Below are positions 19,190 through 27,861 of a stretch of DNA of 64,000 nucleotides, in pieces. The stretch comes from Mycobacterium adipatum. Its GTDB lineage: Bacteria > Actinomycetota > Actinomycetes > Mycobacteriales > Mycobacteriaceae. The position numbers and the translations under genes are program-made. The stretch spans positions 4,898,001 to 4,962,000 of the forward strand of contig NZ_CP015596.1 of NCBI RefSeq assembly GCF_001644575.1, given 5' to 3'. The number at the start of each line of letters is the position of its first letter. Position 1 is the stretch's first letter. The notes below the pieces were generated by a model that ran no database searches, was not told where the DNA came from, and was given only the letters and a program-made list of their open reading frames with translations.

Positions 19190-20516
19190 GCACCTCGCGC
19201 ACCGCGTCGACGGCGGCATCGATCTCGCCGGCCGTCACCGTCAACGCCGGCCGGAACCGTACCGAGTCCGCGCCGCTGGCCAGCATGATGACCTGCCGCT
19301 CCCACAATCGCTGGATCAGTTCGTCGCGCGCGGCGGCGGTCGGCATGCTGAATGCGCACATCAGCCCGCGGCCCCGCGGGTCGAGCACCCGGCCCGGGAA
19401 CTCGTCGGCCAGCTCACACAGCCGATCCAGCAGGCGGCGTCCCGCGGCGGCGGCATTGGCGATCAGCTCATCGGCCTCGATGACCTCCAGGATGCGCCGC
19501 GCGCGGACCATGTCGGTGAGGTTCCCGCCCCAGGTGGAGTTGATCCGCGAGCTCACGTGGAACACGTTGTCGGCCACTTCATCGACGCGTCCCCCGGCCA
19601 TCACGCCGCATACCTGAGTCTTCTTGCCGAAGGCCACCACATCCGGAGTGACACCCAATTGCTGGTAGGCCCAAGCGGTTCCGGTGATACCACAGCCGGT
19701 CTGCACCTCGTCGAAGATGAGCAGCGCGTCGAACTCATCACACAACGCACGCATGGCCGCGAAGAACTGCGGGCGGATATGCCGGTCGCCCCCCTCCCCC
19801 TGGATCGGTTCGGCGATGAAGCAGGCGATGTCATGCGGATGCCGCTCGAATGCGGCACGCGCCTGGCGAAGTGACTCGGCCTCCAACGCGGCCATATCGG
19901 CGCCGGGCCGCAGATAGGGGGCGTCGATACGCGGCCAGTCGAACTTCGGAAAACGGGCGACCTTGTTGGGATCGGTGTTGGTCAGCGACATCGTGTAGCC
20001 ACTGCGGCCATGAAACGCGCCGCGCAGGTGCAGAACCCGCGTGCCCAGTGCCGGATCGATACCGCGGGCCTCATTGCGCCGACTCTTCCAGTCAAAGGCC
20101 ACCTTCAGTGCGTTCTCGACGGCCAGCGCGCCGCCGTCGACGAAGAACAGATGCGGCAGAGCCGGGTCGCCCAGCACCCGGGCGAACGCGTCCACGAAGC
20201 GCGCCATCGGGACCGTGTAGATATCGGAGTTGCTGGGCTTGTTGACCGCCGCCTGGGCCAGTTCGGCGCGGAAGGTCTCGTCGTCGGCCAGCGCCGGATG
20301 GTTCATCCCGAGTGCCGACGAGGCGAAGAACGTGAACATGTCCAGGTAACGGCGGCCGTCGCGGGCGTCGACCAGAACCGAGCCGCGGGATCGGTCGAGA
20401 TCGAGCACCAGGTCCATGCCGTCGGCCAGCATGTTGCGACTCAGCACATCGTGCACCTGGCGGGCGGGGATCTGAGCGGGGCGCTGATGGCGCGCGGAAG
20501 GCAGGACAGCGGTCAT
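19176..20516 (-). CDS. lat: L-lysine epsilon-aminotransferase
   Basis: PLP-dependent class III aminotransferase (Rv3290c homologue, 446 residues). It converts L-lysine and 2-oxoglutarate to 2-aminoadipate 6-semialdehyde (cyclising to piperideine-6-carboxylate) and glutamate. Features: the FFVDGGALAVENALK PLP-phosphate region, LLIFDEVQTGCGITG with the pyridine-binding Asp269, and the Schiff-base Lys in FGKKTQ (Lys299). In M. tuberculosis lat is strongly induced in persistence and controlled by LrpA, whose gene lies 49 bp upstream on the same strand. Pcd, the next enzyme of the route, is encoded 2 kb away. Confidence 0.96.
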   Translation of the reverse strand: MTAVLPSARHQRPAQIPARQVHDVLSRNMLADGMDLVLDLDRSRGSVLVDARDGRRYLDMFTFFASSALGMNHPALADDETFRAELAQAAVNKPSNSDIYTVPMARFVDAFARVLGDPALPHLFFVDGGALAVENALKVAFDWKSRRNEARGIDPALGTRVLHLRGAFHGRSGYTMSLTNTDPNKVARFPKFDWPRIDAPYLRPGADMAALEAESLRQARAAFERHPHDIACFIAEPIQGEGGDRHIRPQFFAAMRALCDEFDALLIFDEVQTGCGITGTAWAYQQLGVTPDVVAFGKKTQVCGVMAGGRVDEVADNVFHVSSRINSTWGGNLTDMVRARRILEVIEADELIANAAAAGRRLLDRLCELADEFPGRVLDPRGRGLMCAFSMPTAAARDELIQRLWERQVIMLASGADSVRFRPALTVTAGEIDAAVDAVREVLTAM

Positions 20517-20565
20517 GCCGCCACTCTAACGCAATATTTACACTCGATGCACGTTGAAACAGTAA

Positions 20566-21027
20566 CTATTCCGGCAGATATGTTCTTCCATCGTAAAAAG
20601 TCTGTAAGATGATGGTGCTTCGCGTGCGGACATTGGCCGCCGTGCGGATCCGCTGCAGCAGGTCTTCCAGCGTCCGCGCCGAGGCGACCCGCACCAACAG
20701 CACATAACTCTCATCGCCGGCCACCGAGTAGCACGACTCGATCTCGTCGATGTGGCGCAGCCGGGCCGGGGCGTCATCGGGTTGAGAGGGATCAAGAGGA
20801 GTGATGGCCACGAACGCCGACAGCATGTGCCCGACCGTCTCGGGGTTGACCCGGGCGGTGTACCCGGTCACCACGCCGCGGGATTCCAGCCGCCGCACCC
20901 GCGACTGGACCGCCGAGACCGAGAGTCCGGTGGTGGTCGCGAGATGCGCCAGCGTCGCGCGACCGTCCGCGATGAGTTCCCGCACCAGGATCCGATCGAT
21001 CTCGTCGAGGTGCTCGGTGTCGACCAT
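20566..21027 (-). CDS. lrpA: Lrp/AsnC-family regulator LrpA
   Basis: A 153-residue feast/famine regulator (Rv3291c homologue). N-terminal HTH (HLDEIDRILVRELIADGRATLAHLATTTGLSVSAVQSRVRRLE) and C-terminal RAM effector domain (SVAGDESYVLLVRVAS with the amino-acid-binding turn). Known to bind the lat promoter and respond to amino acids in M. tuberculosis. It is divergent from the DUF1338 gene, with only 18 bp between the two start codons. Confidence 0.95.
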   Translation of the reverse strand: MVDTEHLDEIDRILVRELIADGRATLAHLATTTGLSVSAVQSRVRRLESRGVVTGYTARVNPETVGHMLSAFVAITPLDPSQPDDAPARLRHIDEIESCYSVAGDESYVLLVRVASARTLEDLLQRIRTAANVRTRSTIILQTFYDGRTYLPE

Positions 21028-21045
21028 GGCCGGAGACTATCGCAG

Positions 21046-22245
21046 ATGACCGTGCCCACTTCACAGTTGCGCGCATCGTTCGCCGCGACACTGTCGCAGA
21101 TGTACGGCGCCGAGGTTCCCGCGTACACCACGCTGGTGGAGGTCACCTCCGAGGTGAACCGCGAGTGTGCGGGCTCGGATCGACTCGGCTCGCTCGCGCG
21201 GGTCACCGCCGAACGCCACGGGGCGATCCGGGTGGGCAGCGCCGCCGAACTCGCCGACACGGCCGACCTTTTCGCGGCGTTCGGCATGTTCCCGGTGGGG
21301 TTCTACGATCTGCGCGCGGCGAAGTCACCGGTGCCGGTGGTATCGACCGCGTTCCGCCCCATCGACCCGGACGAATTGGACGCCAATCCTTTTCGGGTGT
21401 TCACCTCCATGCTTGCCACCGCCGACACGAGGTTCTTCTCCGCCGAGCTGAGGGCCAGGGTGGACCACTTCGTCGCCCGGCGTCAGCTCTTCGACCCGGC
21501 CCTGATCGCCCAGGCCCGCCGCATCGCCGCCGATGGATGCCCGCGGGCCGAGGCCGGCGACTTCGTCCGGCGTGCCGCCGCCGCATTCGCGCTGTCCCGC
21601 GATCCGATCGACAAGGCCTGGTACGACGAATTGTCGGCGGTGTCGGCGGTCGCCGCCGATATCGCCGGCGTGCGCACCACCCACATCAACCACCTCACCC
21701 CGCGGGTGCTGGACATCGACGAGCTGTATGCCCGGATGACCGCACGGGGTGTCACCATGATCGAGGCGATCCAGGGACCACCACGCACCACCGGGCCGGC
21801 GGTACTGCTGCGCCAGACCTCGTTTCGGGCGCTGGCCGAACCGCGCCGCTTCCGCGCCCCGGACGGCACGGTGTTCGACGGCACGTTGCGGGTGCGCTTC
21901 GGCGAGGTCGAGGCGCGCGGCGTGGCGCTCACGCCGGCCGGGCGGGCGCGCTACGACGCCGCCATGACCGATCCCGAACACTGGGACCGGTACTTCCCGG
22001 ACGACGACACCGCGATGGCGGCCCAAGGCCTCGCCTACTATCGCGGCGGGGACCCGACCAAACCCGTTGTCTACGAGGATTTCCTGCCCGCTTCGGCAGC
22101 GGGGATCTTCCGCTCCAACCTGGACTCCGACGCCGCGCCGGTGCAGATATCCGACGAGTCGGGCTACAGCCCGGACTGGATGTCGGGCGCCATCGACCAC
22201 CACATCCACGACCCTTACGCCCTCTACGAGAAAGCGGCATCATGA
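21046..22245 (+). CDS. 2-oxoadipate dioxygenase/decarboxylase (HglS-like, DUF1338)
   Basis: Rv3292 homologue, 399 residues. The DUF1338 family includes HglS of Pseudomonas putida, an Fe(II) enzyme converting 2-oxoadipate to 2-hydroxyglutarate in lysine catabolism. Probable metal and substrate residues are visible: ERHGAIRVG (His58, Arg62), THINHLTPR (His213 or His216) and FGEVEARG (Glu287 or Glu289). Lat and Pcd on either side make 2-aminoadipate from lysine; one transamination would give 2-oxoadipate, so this gene plausibly completes the route to the TCA cycle. ATG 21046 lies 18 bp from lrpA and no ribosome site is seen. The stop overlaps pcd (ATGA). Confidence 0.8.
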   Translation: MTVPTSQLRASFAATLSQMYGAEVPAYTTLVEVTSEVNRECAGSDRLGSLARVTAERHGAIRVGSAAELADTADLFAAFGMFPVGFYDLRAAKSPVPVVSTAFRPIDPDELDANPFRVFTSMLATADTRFFSAELRARVDHFVARRQLFDPALIAQARRIAADGCPRAEAGDFVRRAAAAFALSRDPIDKAWYDELSAVSAVAADIAGVRTTHINHLTPRVLDIDELYARMTARGVTMIEAIQGPPRTTGPAVLLRQTSFRALAEPRRFRAPDGTVFDGTLRVRFGEVEARGVALTPAGRARYDAAMTDPEHWDRYFPDDDTAMAAQGLAYYRGGDPTKPVVYEDFLPASAAGIFRSNLDSDAAPVQISDESGYSPDWMSGAIDHHIHDPYALYEKAAS

Positions 22246-23786
22246 CCGTCATGCACACGAACACGCTCCCCACCGCAACCGACCTCCGCGACCGGGTACG
22301 TGTCGCGCTGCAGGCGATCGGCGCCGACGCCCGGCTCGAGGCACCGAACCAGCCGGGACTGCCCGCCGGCAGCCCGATCAGCGGCAACGTGCTCTTCACG
22401 GTGCCCGAGCACACTGCGGCCGACACCGAGGAGGCCATCGCCGCCGCAGCCGCGGCCTTCCTGGACTGGCGGACCACTCCCGCACCGGTGCGCGGCGCCC
22501 TGGTGGCACGGCTCGGTGAACTGCTCACCGAGCACAAGTCCGATCTCGCGACCCTGGTGACCGTGGAGGCCGGCAAGATCACCTCCGAGGCGCTCGGCGA
22601 GGTACAGGAGATGATCGACATCTGCCAATTCGCCGTCGGCCTGTCCCGCCAGCTCTACGGCAAGACGATCGCCTCCGAGCGGCCCGGCCACCGGCTCATG
22701 GAGACCTGGCATCCGGTGGGCGTGGTCGGTGTCATCACCGCGTTCAACTTCCCGGTCGCGGTGTGGGCGTGGAACACCGCGATCGCGCTGGTGTGCGGGG
22801 ACACCGTGGTCTGGAAGCCCTCGGAGTTGACTCCGCTGACCGCCATCGCGTGCCAGGCCCTGATCGAACGCGCCTGCGCCGACGTCGGTGCCCCGCCGGA
22901 GGTGTCCCGCCTCGTCCAGGGTGGTCGCGAGATCGGCGAGAAGCTCGTCGACGATCCGCGGGTCGCCCTGGTCAGCGCGACCGGATCGGTGCGGATGGGA
23001 CGCGAGGTCGGACCCCGGGTCGCCGCGCGGTTCGGCAAGGCACTGCTCGAACTCGGTGGCAACAACGCCGCCATCGTCACCCCGTCGGCGGATCTCGACC
23101 TCGCGGTGCGCGCCATCGTGTTCTCGGCGGCCGGGACGGCGGGCCAACGGTGCACCACCTTGCGCCGGGTCATCGCGCACACCTCGATCGCCGAGGAACT
23201 GTGTCGTCGGGTGGCCGCGGCCTACGCCTCGCTGCCGATCGGCGACCCCTCCACCGAGGGAAACCTCGTCGGTCCGTTGATCCATGCCCGCGCATACCGC
23301 GATATGGTCGGCGCACTCGAGGCGGCCCGCGCCGACGGCGGTGAGGTGATCGGTGGGCACCGCCACGATGTCGGGGACGAGGGCGCCTACTACGTGTCCC
23401 CGGCGCTGGTGCGCATGCCCGCACAGACCGAGGTGGTGCACCACGAGACGTTCGCCCCGATCCTCTACGTGCTGACCTACGAGGATCTGGACTCCGCGAT
23501 CGAGCTGAACAACGCGGTACCGCAGGGACTTTCCTCGGCGATCTTCACCACCGACATCCGCGAGGCCGAGCGGTTCATGGCCGCCGACGGATCGGACTGC
23601 GGTATCGCCAACGTGAACATCGGCACCTCGGGTGCGGAGATCGGCGGCGCGTTCGGCGGTGAGAAGCAGACCGGCGGCGGCCGGGAATCGGGATCGGACT
23701 CCTGGAAGGCCTATATGCGCCGGGCGACCAACACCGTCAACTACTCCGGCGAGCTGCCGCTTGCTCAGGGCGTGCGATTCGGGTGA
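22242..23786 (+). CDS. pcd: Piperideine-6-carboxylate / 2-aminoadipate semialdehyde dehydrogenase
   Basis: NAD(P)-dependent aldehyde dehydrogenase of the ALDH7 (antiquitin-like) family, 514 residues (Rv3293 homologue). It oxidises the Lat product to 2-aminoadipate. Catalytic Cys304 lies in GTAGQRCTTLRR and Glu270 in LLELGGNN; the cofactor region is ITAFNFPVAVWAWN. The C-terminal GESGS-type motif (TGGGRESGSDSWKAYMRRAT) fits ALDH7. ATG 22242 overlaps the stop of the DUF1338 gene, so the two enzymes are co-translated. Confidence 0.93.
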   Translation: MTVMHTNTLPTATDLRDRVRVALQAIGADARLEAPNQPGLPAGSPISGNVLFTVPEHTAADTEEAIAAAAAAFLDWRTTPAPVRGALVARLGELLTEHKSDLATLVTVEAGKITSEALGEVQEMIDICQFAVGLSRQLYGKTIASERPGHRLMETWHPVGVVGVITAFNFPVAVWAWNTAIALVCGDTVVWKPSELTPLTAIACQALIERACADVGAPPEVSRLVQGGREIGEKLVDDPRVALVSATGSVRMGREVGPRVAARFGKALLELGGNNAAIVTPSADLDLAVRAIVFSAAGTAGQRCTTLRRVIAHTSIAEELCRRVAAAYASLPIGDPSTEGNLVGPLIHARAYRDMVGALEAARADGGEVIGGHRHDVGDEGAYYVSPALVRMPAQTEVVHHETFAPILYVLTYEDLDSAIELNNAVPQGLSSAIFTTDIREAERFMAADGSDCGIANVNIGTSGAEIGGAFGGEKQTGGGRESGSDSWKAYMRRATNTVNYSGELPLAQGVRFG

Positions 23787-23833
23787 GCGGGGCCGGGTCC
23801 AACCCGGGTTGCTGTGCTCCTGCCCGCCGCACG

Positions 23834-23839
23834 TAATAT
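23834..23839 (+). promoter_or_regulatory. -10 element (TAATAT) of htpG
   Basis: A good TANNNT hexamer ends 8 bp before GTG 23848, so the transcript is expected to start at or next to the initiation codon. No Shine-Dalgarno sequence is present. Confidence 0.6.
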
Positions 23840-23847
23840 CGAGGGCT

Positions 23848-25761
23848 GTGAGCGAGCAGGTCGAACAGCGGGAATTCCAGGCAGAGGCCCGTCAACTGTT
23901 GCAGCTGATGGTGCACTCCATCTACTCCAACAAGGACTCGTTCCTGCGGGAACTGGTCTCGAATGCCTCCGACGCCCTGGACAAGTTACGACTCGCGGCG
24001 TACCAGGACAAGGACCTGGACGTCGATACCTCCGACCTGCACATCGACATCGACCCCGATGGCGCTGCGCGCACGCTGACGATCCGCGACAACGGCATCG
24101 GCATGTCCCGCGACGAGGTCGTGGAGCTGATCGGCACGCTCGCCAAGTCCGGCACCGGCGAGCTGCGCCGCAAGCTCAGCGAGGCGCAGCAGCAGGGTGA
24201 GGTCAGCGACCTCATCGGCCAGTTCGGCATCGGGTTCTATTCGACGTTCATGGTGGCCGACAGGGTCGTGCTACTGACCCGCAAGGCGGGCGAGAGTACC
24301 GCCACCCGTTGGGAATCCAGCGGTGACGGCACCTATACGATCGCCACGGTCGACGACGCCCCACAGGGCACGTCGGTGACGTTGCACCTCAAGCCCGAAG
24401 ACGCCGACGACGAGCTGCACGACTACACCGCACCGTGGAAGATCCGGCAGCTGGTCAAGAAGTATTCCGACTTCATCTCCTGGCCCATCCGGATGGAGGT
24501 CGAGAAGACCGTCCCGGCTCCGGAAGGCGCCGAGGAGGGCACCGAGCCGACCGTCACCACCGAGATCGAGACCGTCAACTCGCGCACCGCACTGTGGGCG
24601 AAGCCCAAGAGCGAGGTCTCCGACGAGGAGTACCAGGAGTTCTACCGCCACATTGCGCATGCGTGGGACGAGCCGCTCGACGTCATCGCGATGAAGGCCG
24701 AAGGCACCTTCGAGTACCAGGCGCTGTTGTTCATCCCCTCGCAGGCGCCGTTCGACCTGTTCAACCGCGACGGGCGCACCGGTGTGCAACTGTACGTCAA
24801 GCGCGTGTTCATCATGGGTGACTGCGACGAGCTGCTTCCTGAGTACCTGCGGTTCGTCAAGGGTGTCGTCGACGCACAGGACATGTCGCTCAACGTGTCT
24901 CGTGAGATTCTTCAGCAGGACCGCCAGATCAAGGTGATCCGGCGCAGCCTCACCAAGAAGGTGCTCTCGGCGATCAAAGACCTGCAGGCCAACCGCCCGG
25001 ACGACTACGCGACCTTCTGGTCGCAGTTCGGCCGCGCATTCAAGGAGGGTCTGCTCTCGGATCCCGACAATCGCGACACCGTGCTCGGCCTGTCGGCGTT
25101 CGCATCGACCTTCAGCCCGGACAACCCGACGACGCTGACCGACTACGTGGGGCGGATGCGGGAGGGCCAGGAACAGATCTTCTACGCCACGGGTGAATCA
25201 CGCCAGGTGCTGGAGCGCTCACCGCACCTGGAGGCGTTCAAGGCCAAGGGCTTCGAAGTGCTGCTGCTCACCGATCCCGTCGACGAGGTGTGGGTCGACG
25301 CGGTACCGGAGTTTCAGGGCAAGGCGCTGCAGTCGGTGGCCAAGGGCGAGGTCGACCTCGGCGACACGGATACCGACAAGCCGGATCACGGTGAGTTCGC
25401 CGAGTTGCTCACCTGGTTGCAGGAGACCCTCGACGAACACGTCAAGGAAGTGCGGCTCTCGACCCGACTGACCTCGTCGCCTGCCTGTCTGATCACCGAC
25501 ACCTTCGGCATCACTCCACAATTGGCGCGCATGTACCGCGCCTCGGGCCAGGACGTACCCGTCGGCAAGCGGATCCTGGAGCTCAATCCCGATCACGCCC
25601 TCGTCACGGCGTTGCGGGACGGCTTGGCATCGGGGGCCGAAGGTCTCCGCGATGCAGCCGAGTTGCTCTACGGCACAGCGCTTCTCGCCGAGGGTGGCTC
25701 GCTCGACGATCCGGCACACTTCGCCGCCATCCTGGCTGACCGGTTGGCCAAGACCTTCTAG
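23848..25761 (+). CDS. htpG: Molecular chaperone HtpG (Hsp90)
   Basis: Bacterial Hsp90, 637 residues. The N-terminal GHKL ATPase begins [20 protein letters not shown], with [12 protein letters not shown] (catalytic Glu, metal-binding Asn), [14 protein letters not shown] and [10 protein letters not shown]. The middle domain runs from about residue 240 ([14 protein letters not shown]) and includes the [28 protein letters not shown] catalytic-Arg region. The dimerisation domain ends LADRLAKTF. In M. tuberculosis htpG is Rv2299c, elsewhere, so its place after pcd differs. GTG 23848 follows a near-consensus -10, probably leaderless. Confidence 0.96.
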
Positions 25762-25793
25762 CAGGTCGGTCGTGGTGCGTCGCGCAGGCAACC

Positions 25794-26948
25794 TCAGCGC
25801 CGAACGTCGGCCTCCAACTCCGCCAGCACCGCCTCGGTATCGGCGCCCAACGCCGGTGCCGGTCCGCGGACATGGCCCGGGGTACGGGAGAACCAGGTCG
25901 GCACACCGGGAAACCGGACCGGGCCGTCCGGGGTCTGGACCGTCTCGAACAGCCCGGCGGCGTTGAGCTGCGGCGAATCGAACAGCGCGTCGAGGGTGTT
26001 GATCGGTGTTGCCGGTATCTCCAACTCCGCGAACAGATCCAGCCACTGCGCGGTGGTGCGCTCCCGCATGGTCTGCGCGACCAGCCCGTACACCGTGTCG
26101 ATCTGCTTGGCGCGCAGTTCCAGCGTGGCGTAGGCGTCGGAATTCCAGGCCGGCCGCACCGCATCGATGAAGGCGCGCCAGTGCTTGTCGTTGTAGATCA
26201 GCGCGGCGACGAACCCGTCCTTGGTCTCGTACGGGCGCCGGTTCGGTGCCACGGTGCGCGGGTAGATCGCCGGCCCGACGGGCGGGTCGAAGATGGCGCC
26301 GTTGGCGTGCTCGACGAGCATGAAGGAAGCCATCGTCTCGAACATGCTGACCTCCACCTCCTGACCCTCACCGGTGCGCTCGCGGTGGAACAGCGCCATC
26401 ATGGTGGCGTACAACGCGGTCAGGCCGGTGACCTTGTCGGCCATGATGGTCGCGACGTAGGTGGCATCGCCGGTCAGCTGCTTCTGCACCGCGGGCAGCC
26501 CGCACTCCGCCTGGATGGTGTCGTCGTATGCGGGCCGGTCGGCATCCGGGCCACGCCTGCTGTACCCATAGCAGTTGGTGTAGACGATCTTGGGGTTGAT
26601 CGCGGCGACCGATTCGTAGTCGAACCCGAGTCTCGCTATCGCCTTGGCCCGCATGGAGTGGATGAACACGTCTGCCGTCGCGACCAGTGCGCGCAGCGCC
26701 GCCGCACCCTGTTCGGAGCGCAGATCCAGTACGACACTGCGCTTCCCGCGGTTCACATTCACGAACACGCCGTTCATACCCGGCGACGGACCCACCGCCA
26801 CGTTGCGGGTGATGTCCCCTTCGGGTGGCTCGATCTTGATGACGTCGGCACCCATGTCGGCCATGATCTGGGTGCAGTACGGGCCCATCACCACCGAGGT
26901 GACGTCGATGACGCGCACCCCGTGCAGCGGCCCCCGATGGTCACTCAT
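25794..26948 (-). CDS. CaiB/BaiF-family CoA-transferase
   Basis: Class III CoA-transferase, 384 residues, moving CoA between carboxylic acids. Features: N-terminal LHGVRVIDVTSVVMGPYCTQIMADMGADVIKIE, the NRGKRSVVLDL motif, and the catalytic Asp in IMADKVTGLTALYATMMAL. Last gene of the leftward catabolic operon; its start overlaps the upstream SDR gene by 8 nt. It probably activates or exchanges CoA on an acid intermediate of the pathway. Donor and acceptor are unknown. Confidence 0.92.
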   Translation of the reverse strand: MSDHRGPLHGVRVIDVTSVVMGPYCTQIMADMGADVIKIEPPEGDITRNVAVGPSPGMNGVFVNVNRGKRSVVLDLRSEQGAAALRALVATADVFIHSMRAKAIARLGFDYESVAAINPKIVYTNCYGYSRRGPDADRPAYDDTIQAECGLPAVQKQLTGDATYVATIMADKVTGLTALYATMMALFHRERTGEGQEVEVSMFETMASFMLVEHANGAIFDPPVGPAIYPRTVAPNRRPYETKDGFVAALIYNDKHWRAFIDAVRPAWNSDAYATLELRAKQIDTVYGLVAQTMRERTTAQWLDLFAELEIPATPINTLDALFDSPQLNAAGLFETVQTPDGPVRFPGVPTWFSRTPGHVRGPAPALGADTEAVLAELEADVRR

Positions 26949-27861
26949 GCTGGGCCCCTTGGGATGCCATGGCGAACGAGTACCTGATGTGGTCGGTGTG
27001 GCCGTCGGGCACCGGCGGGAACACCAGCGGCGCCGTGTCGTCGCGAATCTGCTCGATATCGGCCGCGACGTCCTCGACCGACCACGACGGCCGGTAGACG
27101 CCGGCCGTCTCGGCGACGAAGGCACGGGCCACCCTGCCGCCTATCGCTATCAGCATCTCGCCGGTCACCGAGCAGCTCTCGTGCGACAGCCAGGCCACCA
27201 TCGGCGCCACCAATTCCGGCCCCATCGGCGGGTAGGACGAGGTGTCGATACCCTCCGCCATCCGGGTGACCGCGCTGGGTACGACGACGTTGCAGGTGAC
27301 GTTGTGTGCGGCACCCTCCAGCGCGGCCACATTGGACAGCCCGACCAGACCCGCCTTCGCGACGGCGTAGTTGGCCACGCCGTGGTTTCCGTAGAGTCCT
27401 CCAATGGAGGAGGTCAGCACGATGCGGCCGAAGCCGTTGTCGCACATGATCGGAAAGGCCGGGCGCAGCACATGGAACCCACCGCGCAGGTGCACATCGA
27501 GGACGGCGTCGAAGTCCTGGTAGCTCAGCTCCCGCAGCGGCGCGCGGCGCACCGTGCCGGCGTTGTGGATCAGGATGTCGACGCGACCGTAGTTCCGCAC
27601 GGCCGCGTCGATGATGGCCCGGCCCCCGTCGGCGGTGGCCACCGAGTCCGTGCTCGCGATGGCATGCCCACCGGCAGCGACGATCTCACGAACCACGTCG
27701 TCGGCGGGCCCCCCGTCTGCTCCCTCACCGGTCAGAGTGCCACCGACGTCGTTCACGACGACCTTCGCACCGCGCGAGGCCAGCAGGAGTGCGTACTCGC
27801 GGCCCAGCCCACGGCCGCCGCCGGTGATGACGGCGACGCGGTCGTCGAAGCGCAGGGTCAC
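26941..27861 (-). CDS. SDR-family dehydrogenase (multifunctional-enzyme type 2-like)
   Basis: A 306-residue short-chain dehydrogenase. NAD-binding GGGRGLGREYA, the NNAG equivalent IHNAGTVRR, catalytic Ser in VLTSSIGGLYGN and YAVAK (Tyr-x-x-x-Lys). The early VVVNDVGG segment and length resemble the (3R)-hydroxyacyl-CoA dehydrogenase part of peroxisomal-type multifunctional enzymes, suggesting a beta-oxidation step on a CoA ester. The GTG start overlaps the BVMO stop (GTGA). Confidence 0.88.
   Translation of the reverse strand: MTLRFDDRVAVITGGGRGLGREYALLLASRGAKVVVNDVGGTLTGEGADGGPADDVVREIVAAGGHAIASTDSVATADGGRAIIDAAVRNYGRVDILIHNAGTVRRAPLRELSYQDFDAVLDVHLRGGFHVLRPAFPIMCDNGFGRIVLTSSIGGLYGNHGVANYAVAKAGLVGLSNVAALEGAAHNVTCNVVVPSAVTRMAEGIDTSSYPPMGPELVAPMVAWLSHESCSVTGEMLIAIGGRVARAFVAETAGVYRPSWSVEDVAADIEQIRDDTAPLVFPPVPDGHTDHIRYSFAMASQGAQHE

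Noticed and set aside
20752-21045. 98-residue N-terminal extension of the DUF1338 protein
   Set aside because: It runs antisense through lrpA and has no homology; ATG 21046 begins the conserved protein.
21165-22241. 359-codon extension upstream of pcd in the same frame
   Set aside because: It lies out of frame inside the DUF1338 gene and is Arg/Gly-rich shadow sequence.
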